Source of the DNA: Mycobacteroides immunogenum
Lineage (GTDB): Bacteria; Actinomycetota; Actinomycetes; Mycobacteriales; Mycobacteriaceae
Reading direction: 5' to 3'
Assembly: GCF_001605725.1 (NCBI RefSeq)
Contig: NZ_CP011530.1
Location: 868,001 to 932,000, forward strand
Length of the DNA stretch: 64,000 nucleotides
The translations under genes and the position numbers were made by a program. The notes under the pieces are model-generated. The model saw only the letters and a list, made by a program, of their open reading frames with translations. It did not search any database and was not told the DNA's origin. Of this stretch, positions 59,256 to 64,000 are shown one piece after another. Within the stretch, counting starts at the first letter, position 1. Every line of letters starts with the position of its first letter.

Positions 59256-60291
59256 GGCTCTCGCGCGTGGGGCCGACTCTCAGCCGGCCGGTCCCACGCC
59301 GGCCCTGCCCACGTATGCCGACATCGTGGGCGAGCAGGCCGTCGCCGCCGAGGCGGGTCCGGTGCCAAAAGCCCGGTGGCCGTTCATTGTGCTGATCGTG
59401 TTCGGGGTGCTGCTGTTCGCGCTGCCGGTGCTCACCGGCATGTTCACCCGGGCCGCCGGCGGTCAGCAGTTGCTTACCGAATTTCGTCCCTTCGTCTCCG
59501 CCGAGGTGCTTGCCAAGTTCCGCGGCTACCTGGATACCGTCGATGCCGCGCGCACCGATGTGCAGGCAACCCGGGCGACTGCGGGCGGACACTACGAGCG
59601 GCTGGATTCCTTTGTCACGCAATATCCGTCAATCCGAAACGATATGAATGGTCTGCTGGACGCGGTGGGCGGCCAGGTGCACAACTACGAGCAGTTGCGC
59701 GCCGTGGGCCCGTTCGACGTACTGCCATTTCTCTTGGCGGTACCGGGTCTGGTCCTGATCGGCGCCGGAGTGTGGGGGCTTCGGCGTACGCGTGACAATG
59801 AGAAAGCTTTGGGTGCACGGATTCTTGCCGTTCTGGCGGCAGCTGTACTTATCGTGGTTCCGTTCGCGGATGGACTCTTCACCCGGGCCCCCGCGGGTGC
59901 TCAGCTCATCGACGCCTTTACTCCGATCATGACCCACGAGCGAGTGGCGGCGGTGCAGCAGCATTTCGTGGTGCTGGTCGCCGCGGAGGGGGAGTTGGAT
60001 ACCCAGTTCCTGGGCGATCTGCGGCGGCAAGACCCGGCCCGTGCGGTACCGGGCATTGACGCATTCGTATCCCAATGGCAGCCTATGACAGCCGATTTCG
60101 CCTCACTGATCGGAGTGATGGCCGACAACGTGGACAACTTCGGCAGGGTGGTGGCGCTCGATCGGATCACCGCCCCATTCGGATTCCGGTCATTCAACTA
60201 CTTCGGGTGGTTCTTTCTGGTGCCCGGTGTGCTGGCGGCGGTGGTCGCCCTCGACTCGAAAGGGGTGCTTCGATGGCCCAACACAAAGTGA
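59245..60291 (+). CDS. multi-pass membrane protein of the envelope operon
   Basis: 348 residues from GTG 59245, overlapping the upstream stop by 11 bases. Four membrane segments: WPFIVLIVFGVLLFALPVLT (about 45-65), FLLAVPGLVLIGAGVWGL, ILAVLAAAVLIVVPFADGLF and a final WFFLVPGVLAAVVAL. Between helices 1-2 and 3-4 there are similar extracellular loops (FTRAAGGQQLLTEFRPFVSA and FTRAPAGAQLIDAFTPIMTH), showing an internal duplication. I do not recognise the family; topology suggests a scaffold for the two exported proteins beside it. Confidence 0.72.
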   Translation: MGAEALARGADSQPAGPTPALPTYADIVGEQAVAAEAGPVPKARWPFIVLIVFGVLLFALPVLTGMFTRAAGGQQLLTEFRPFVSAEVLAKFRGYLDTVDAARTDVQATRATAGGHYERLDSFVTQYPSIRNDMNGLLDAVGGQVHNYEQLRAVGPFDVLPFLLAVPGLVLIGAGVWGLRRTRDNEKALGARILAVLAAAVLIVVPFADGLFTRAPAGAQLIDAFTPIMTHERVAAVQQHFVVLVAAEGELDTQFLGDLRRQDPARAVPGIDAFVSQWQPMTADFASLIGVMADNVDNFGRVVALDRITAPFGFRSFNYFGWFFLVPGVLAAVVALDSKGVLRWPNTK

Positions 60292-61067
60292 CGGCGAAAA
60301 CGATGCTGCGTTGTGCGATCGGGATGACGCTGGCAGCCACGGTATTGGCGACGGCGCCCGCCTGCGGTTCGGAGAAGCCCGCCGAGTCCGCACTGAAAGG
60401 GCTGCTGGCGCTGGAACCCGGAAAAATAGAGGGCAACAAGCTCAGCGGCACGTGGTTCAAGATGGTGCAACCGGGCGGAAACCCGCAAGAGGGTCCGTTC
60501 ATGCCCAACGCCAATTCCCCGGTCCCGCAGGGAGCCGCAACACTCCTCGCGCCCGGTACCGATGGTGGGCTGGTGTTGGGTGACTACCAGGGTGAGCCTG
60601 ACCCCGCGTTCGATGAGGCCACCGGCTATTCGCTGGCGTCGCGGGTGACGCAGCCCACGAAGTTCTTCAACATCGAATTCGGCATATCTACCAACAAAAT
60701 TGACCCGCAGACCCAGCGTGAGCTATTGGCGCCCACCGCGACGATCTCGGGGGACACGATCGTGGCGGACCTGTCGGCGTGGGCCGCTTCCTGGAACCGG
60801 CAGGAGTTCAACCAGGGCGCCCCCAAGCCGAAAGCCAAGGAACAGGCCCAGATTCCCGGCGAGGCACGTGCCAAGCAGGTCTGGGAGTTCGTTGCCGGAC
60901 GGTGGGTGGGACACGACTCCGTAGACGGCGAAAGCCCAAAGGCTACAGGGACGTACGACAAGGAGACCAAGAAGTTCACCCTTGACTGGACAAGTCTCAT
61001 CGTCGGCGGACCGTTCAACAGCTTCACGGGGGTGTGGCATCTCGAAGGTGTGGTGAAGGAACGATGA
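60273..61067 (+). CDS. exported lipoprotein paralogous to the 58260 product
   Basis: 264 residues. Signal peptide with lipobox-like A-T-A-P-A-C-G (Cys about 29), then one copy of the domain seen at 58260: ATLLAPGTDGGLVLGDYQGE, RQEFNQGAPKPKAK, TSLIVGGPFNSFTGVWHLEG. An insertion of about 40 residues near the end is absent from the paralogue. The start overlaps the membrane-protein stop by 19 bases, indicating coupling. Confidence 0.78.
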   Translation: MAQHKVTAKTMLRCAIGMTLAATVLATAPACGSEKPAESALKGLLALEPGKIEGNKLSGTWFKMVQPGGNPQEGPFMPNANSPVPQGAATLLAPGTDGGLVLGDYQGEPDPAFDEATGYSLASRVTQPTKFFNIEFGISTNKIDPQTQRELLAPTATISGDTIVADLSAWAASWNRQEFNQGAPKPKAKEQAQIPGEARAKQVWEFVAGRWVGHDSVDGESPKATGTYDKETKKFTLDWTSLIVGGPFNSFTGVWHLEGVVKER

Positions 61068-62101
61068 GCGAAACTCCCGCCGAAGAGACGGCGCCGATCA
61101 CCGCGGCGATCAGGAAGCCGTCGCGGGAACGTGTATTCGCCATCGCCGTCCGGGCATTCGCGGCGGTGACGGTGATCGGCAGTGTCGCTGCCATCACTCA
61201 GTTGTCGTATTCGCCGCCGCGTGCACCCATCGTCGGCTATCAGATTGTGAATCGCGACGGTTCGATTCCCGAAGGTGCGATTCCGATCCCGGTGCCGCCG
61301 CCGGGGCCGCAGTTGGTGGCGCCGCTGCCTCGTCCTCAGCCACCGTCGCATCCGCCGGGTCCGGTCGCGGCTGGACCATTTGGCGCGCTGCCCTCGGTGA
61401 CTGATCGCGGTCTGCCGATATCCGTCGCTCAGCCTTGCCCTTTCGGCTGGCCGGCCCCCGGTCCGGATGAGCAGGGTGGATTGGCCTCACTCATCGATGT
61501 GGCGCCGGCGGCGGGTGTGTTCTCCTCGGAGGCATTCGCCCCGGCCACCGCCTACGAACCGATCCTGAAGATGATGGGTCCGGTGCTGGCCCGGATCTCC
61601 CCGCTATTGTCCCGGCATCCGTGGATGATTGACCAGTTTGTCACCCGGTTCCAGACCATCATGGTGCGTGTTCTCGAGGCGATTCTTCCGTACTACGGCC
61701 CGTACCGGAACGATGTCCTCAAGGCCGAGGGTGATCTCGCAAAGGCGTTGACTCCCTTCCTGGAAAGTCTGTACAACACCCCCACGGCGCAATGCCTCGT
61801 CGCCTGGGAGGCGCAGCGCATCCGGGATGCGCGCGGGGGGCGCCCGCCGGCGCTGCGTCTGCACGATCTCGGCAAGGTGATCGACCTGTTCGAGTCGACG
61901 CACTGGCGGGAGGACGACGACCATCCACCACCCGCGCCGCTGCCGGTCTACGAGTACACCCCGCCGCCTGCCCCGCCACCTGCGTCGGATGTGCCCTCGG
62001 CCCCCAGCACGTCGCGACCGGTGATACCCAATTTCCCCACCCCGACTCCCGCACCGGCGCCCGCGCAAACCTCGTCACCCGCGATCTCGTCGTCGCTGTA
62101 G
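61064..62101 (+). CDS. single-pass Pro-rich exported protein
   Basis: 345 residues. Short cytoplasmic N-terminus, one membrane helix (about 24-46, VFAIAVRAFAAVTVIGSVAA), then an extracytoplasmic region: Pro-rich linker (about 74-105), a helical domain of about 170 residues with two cysteines (AQPCPFGWP, TAQCLVAWE) and a Pro/Ser/Thr-rich C-terminus. The ATGA overlap joins it to the lipoprotein gene. Function unknown; part of the same envelope operon. Confidence 0.72.
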   Translation: MSETPAEETAPITAAIRKPSRERVFAIAVRAFAAVTVIGSVAAITQLSYSPPRAPIVGYQIVNRDGSIPEGAIPIPVPPPGPQLVAPLPRPQPPSHPPGPVAAGPFGALPSVTDRGLPISVAQPCPFGWPAPGPDEQGGLASLIDVAPAAGVFSSEAFAPATAYEPILKMMGPVLARISPLLSRHPWMIDQFVTRFQTIMVRVLEAILPYYGPYRNDVLKAEGDLAKALTPFLESLYNTPTAQCLVAWEAQRIRDARGGRPPALRLHDLGKVIDLFESTHWREDDDHPPPAPLPVYEYTPPPAPPPASDVPSAPSTSRPVIPNFPTPTPAPAPAQTSSPAISSSL

Positions 62102-62143
62102 CCGCACTTCCCAACCAACGGGTTGACTGGCTAGGGTGGCCCC

Positions 62144-63235
62144 ATGGCTGACACTGGCGTCAAGACAGGCCCTCTCGCGGGCGTAAAGGTGATCGAACTC
62201 GGTGGCATCGGACCTGGTCCTCATGCGGCGATGATGTTGTCGGACTTGGGTGCAGACGTCATCCGGGTGCGGCGACCGGGTGGACTCGCGATCCCCGCGG
62301 AGGAGCGCGATCTGTTCCACCGGGGTAAGCGTCTGGTCAACCTGGACGTCAAGAAGGACCCCGAGGCGCTGTTGGCCCTGGTCGACAAGGCGGATGTGCT
62401 GTTGGACCCATTCCGTCCCGGGGTGTGCGAGCGGATCGGGATCGGGCCCCAGGAGTGCGCCAAGCGGAACCCGCGGCTGATCTTCGCCCGGATGACCGGC
62501 TGGGGCCAGAACGGCCCGATGGCTGAGCGTGCCGGGCACGACATCAATTACCTGTCGTTGACCGGCGCCCTGGGGTCGATGGGCTACAAGGACCGCCCGC
62601 CGATGCCCCCGATGAACCTGGTCGCGGACTTCGGTGGTGGCTCAATGCTTTTGGTGCAGGGCATCTTGGCAGCCTTGTACGAGCGCGAGAAGTCGGGCAA
62701 GGGGCAGGTCATCGATGGTGCGATGGTGGACGGTGTGAGCCAGTTGGCTCAGATGCAGTGGACGATGTACAACAACGGTCTGCTGTTCGACGAGCGCGAG
62801 GCCGGACTGCTCGACGGCGGCTCGCCGTTCTACGGCACCTACGAGACCTCCGACGGCAAGTACATGGCGGTGGGATCGATTGAGCCGCAATTCTTCGCGA
62901 TCCTGGTGCAGGGTTTGGGACTGGATCCGGAGAGCGTTCCGTTCCAGCTGGACAAGGCGCGCTACCCCGAGATGCGCAAGATGTTCGACGATGCCTTCAA
63001 GACCAAGACGCGCGACGAGTGGACCGAGATCTTCATCGGCACCGATGCCTGCGTCTCGCCGGTGCTCACCTGGGGTGAGGCCAAGGAGAACGATCATCTG
63101 CGTGACCGTGGCACCATCGTCGACGTCAACGGCGTGACGCAGGCCGCGCCGGCGCCGCGGTTCTCGCGGACCCCGAGCGGGCCCATCGAGGCGCCGCCGA
63201 AGGACACGACGGAGCTCTCCGATATCGGCTGGTAA
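62144..63235 (+). CDS. mcr: alpha-methylacyl-CoA racemase
   Basis: 363 residues, CaiB/BaiF family. VIELGGIGPGPHAAMMLSDL, RPGGLAIPAEERDLFHRGKR, AGHDINYLSLTGALGSMGY (catalytic His) and NLVADFGGGSMLLVQG (catalytic Asp) match the M. tuberculosis Mcr enzyme in length and motifs. It racemises 2-methyl-branched acyl-CoAs for beta-oxidation of cholesterol side chains and phytanic-type acids. ATG 62144 without a clear ribosome site. Separate from the envelope operon by 42 bp. Confidence 0.92.
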   Translation: MADTGVKTGPLAGVKVIELGGIGPGPHAAMMLSDLGADVIRVRRPGGLAIPAEERDLFHRGKRLVNLDVKKDPEALLALVDKADVLLDPFRPGVCERIGIGPQECAKRNPRLIFARMTGWGQNGPMAERAGHDINYLSLTGALGSMGYKDRPPMPPMNLVADFGGGSMLLVQGILAALYEREKSGKGQVIDGAMVDGVSQLAQMQWTMYNNGLLFDEREAGLLDGGSPFYGTYETSDGKYMAVGSIEPQFFAILVQGLGLDPESVPFQLDKARYPEMRKMFDDAFKTKTRDEWTEIFIGTDACVSPVLTWGEAKENDHLRDRGTIVDVNGVTQAAPAPRFSRTPSGPIEAPPKDTTELSDIGW

Positions 63236-63245
63236 TTTAGCCGGG

Positions 63246-63270
63246 ATTATCAGTACTAGGTACTGGTAAT
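63246..63270. promoter_or_regulatory. 25-bp palindrome before the terminal hydrolase gene
   Basis: ATTA-T-CAGTAC-TAG-GTACTG-G-TAAT: symmetric except the T/G pair. It lies 35 bp upstream of the hydrolase start and 11 bp after the mcr stop. A candidate TetR-type operator. Confidence 0.55.
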
Positions 63271-63304
63271 CTCACCCTAGGCAATGACGCTATGAGGAGG
63301 CTCG

Positions 63305-64000
63305 ATGACCAGTGCCCGACATGCCGCCGATTCCCGGTTGGCCGAGGTGACCTATGCCGGACCGGAGTGGATGGGTAAGGCCAATTGGCACTCGGTGGCT
63401 GAGACCTACCTGTTCAAGGCGCTGGGCAAGCCGGGTCTCTACGCGTTGACCCGGCTGATGCTGGCGATCAATCGCCGGTTCCCCGATGCGCTGCTGAACC
63501 GGCGATACGACGGGCTCGAGCGCTTCATGGGCTGGGTCCCGGGCGTATCCGGGACCCGTACGGAGCGTGTTGAACTCGCGAACTGCCCGGCGGAATGGAC
63601 GTGGAACGTCAAGAACGAGCCGGAGCCGGACGCACCGGTGGTCATCTACTTCCACGGGTCGGCGTTCATTGCCTTGGGTATCAACAGTCATCGGCCGCTG
63701 GTCAGCCACATCGCGCGTGACTCCGGCGCGCGGGCATTGAGTGTGGGTTACCGGTTGTGCCCACGCAATCTGGTGGAAGACGCCGTCGCCGACGGCGTCG
63801 ACGCGTACCGCTACGTGCTGAGCCAGGGCGTCGATCCCGACAACATCGTGCTCGCGGGCGATTCGGCCGGTGGTTTCCTGGCGGCGATGACCGCCGTCGC
63901 CGTGCGTGATCAGGGGCTGACGCCGCCCGCGGGCTGCGTGCTGATCTCTGCGGCGACCAGTAACGACATGGAGCCCAAATACGCTGTCGGCAAGCGTGTT
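63305..64000 (+). CDS. alpha/beta hydrolase (LipR/HSL-type), 3' end missing
   Basis: 232 codons are in the window. YFHGSAFIALG is the oxyanion motif (a variant of HGGG), SVGYRLCPRN the following strand, and LAGDSAGGFLAA the nucleophile serine. The N-terminal about 90 residues form a helical cap. ATG 63305 follows AGGAGG. The catalytic Asp and His lie beyond the window edge. Confidence 0.85.
   Translation, partial: MTSARHAADSRLAEVTYAGPEWMGKANWHSVAETYLFKALGKPGLYALTRLMLAINRRFPDALLNRRYDGLERFMGWVPGVSGTRTERVELANCPAEWTWNVKNEPEPDAPVVIYFHGSAFIALGINSHRPLVSHIARDSGARALSVGYRLCPRNLVEDAVADGVDAYRYVLSQGVDPDNIVLAGDSAGGFLAAMTAVAVRDQGLTPPAGCVLISAATSNDMEPKYAVGKRV

Noticed and set aside
1..64000. CRISPR arrays, insertion sequences, rRNA, replication origin
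   Set aside because: No regularly spaced repeats, transposase genes, rRNA sequence or DnaA-box cluster were seen.

Overview
The window reads as a chromosomal segment of a rapidly growing mycobacterium, probably of the abscessus/chelonae group (inference). Coding is dense and high-GC, many starts are GTG, and there is a PPE protein, TetR-controlled lipid genes and the mycobacterial order phoY2 - LCP ligase - dus - desA1 at the left end. Only the first 86 bp of phoY2 are present on the left, and a lipase-type hydrolase runs off the right edge.

Layout. 1-7.1 kb: conserved envelope/lipid block (phoY2, LCP protein, dus, desA1, TetR, DUF2236). 7.1-18 kb: accessory metabolism, with a GAP-family membrane protein, a dehydrogenase/beta-propeller/dehydrogenase operon facing a PucR-type regulator, short-chain dehydrogenases, transporters and an AraC-hydrolase pair. 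18.06-18.57 kb: tRNA-Lys, -Glu, -Asp and -Phe. 18.52-22.60 kb: a small integrative element inserted in the 3' end of tRNA-Phe, bounded by 47-bp direct repeats. Its integrase has decayed to a C-terminal remnant with a stop exactly at the expected catalytic tyrosine codon. It carries three unrecognised genes: a secreted Ser/Ala-rich coiled-coil protein, an AT-richer hypothetical, and a stand-alone copy of the first protein's C-terminal module. 22.7-30.8 kb: an FdhF/YdeP-type molybdoenzyme, a histidine-rich PPE protein with a candidate Zur box, a MocR/EamA pair and two IclR regulators.

30.9-47.9 kb holds what looks like a complete lysine-to-crotonyl-CoA route. An APC permease, GMC oxidoreductase and aldehyde dehydrogenase precede DavB (lysine 2-monooxygenase) and DavA (5-aminovaleramidase). 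After a reversed 1034-residue NAD-glutamate dehydrogenase come DavT (aminovalerate transaminase), glutaryl-CoA dehydrogenase, a semialdehyde dehydrogenase, a CaiB-type CoA-transferase and a PucR-type regulator. Lysine would go to aminovaleramide, aminovalerate, glutarate semialdehyde, glutarate, glutaryl-CoA and crotonyl-CoA, with the glutamate dehydrogenase recycling transaminated glutamate.

47.9-57 kb: acyl-CoA/steroid-like catabolism (two short-chain dehydrogenases, two crotonases, two thiolase-like and two DUF35 proteins) under two TetR regulators, each with a palindrome upstream of its operon. 57-64 kb: a siderophore-binding-type lipoprotein, a four-gene envelope operon in which the first and third products share a domain, alpha-methylacyl-CoA racemase, and the start of a hydrolase gene.
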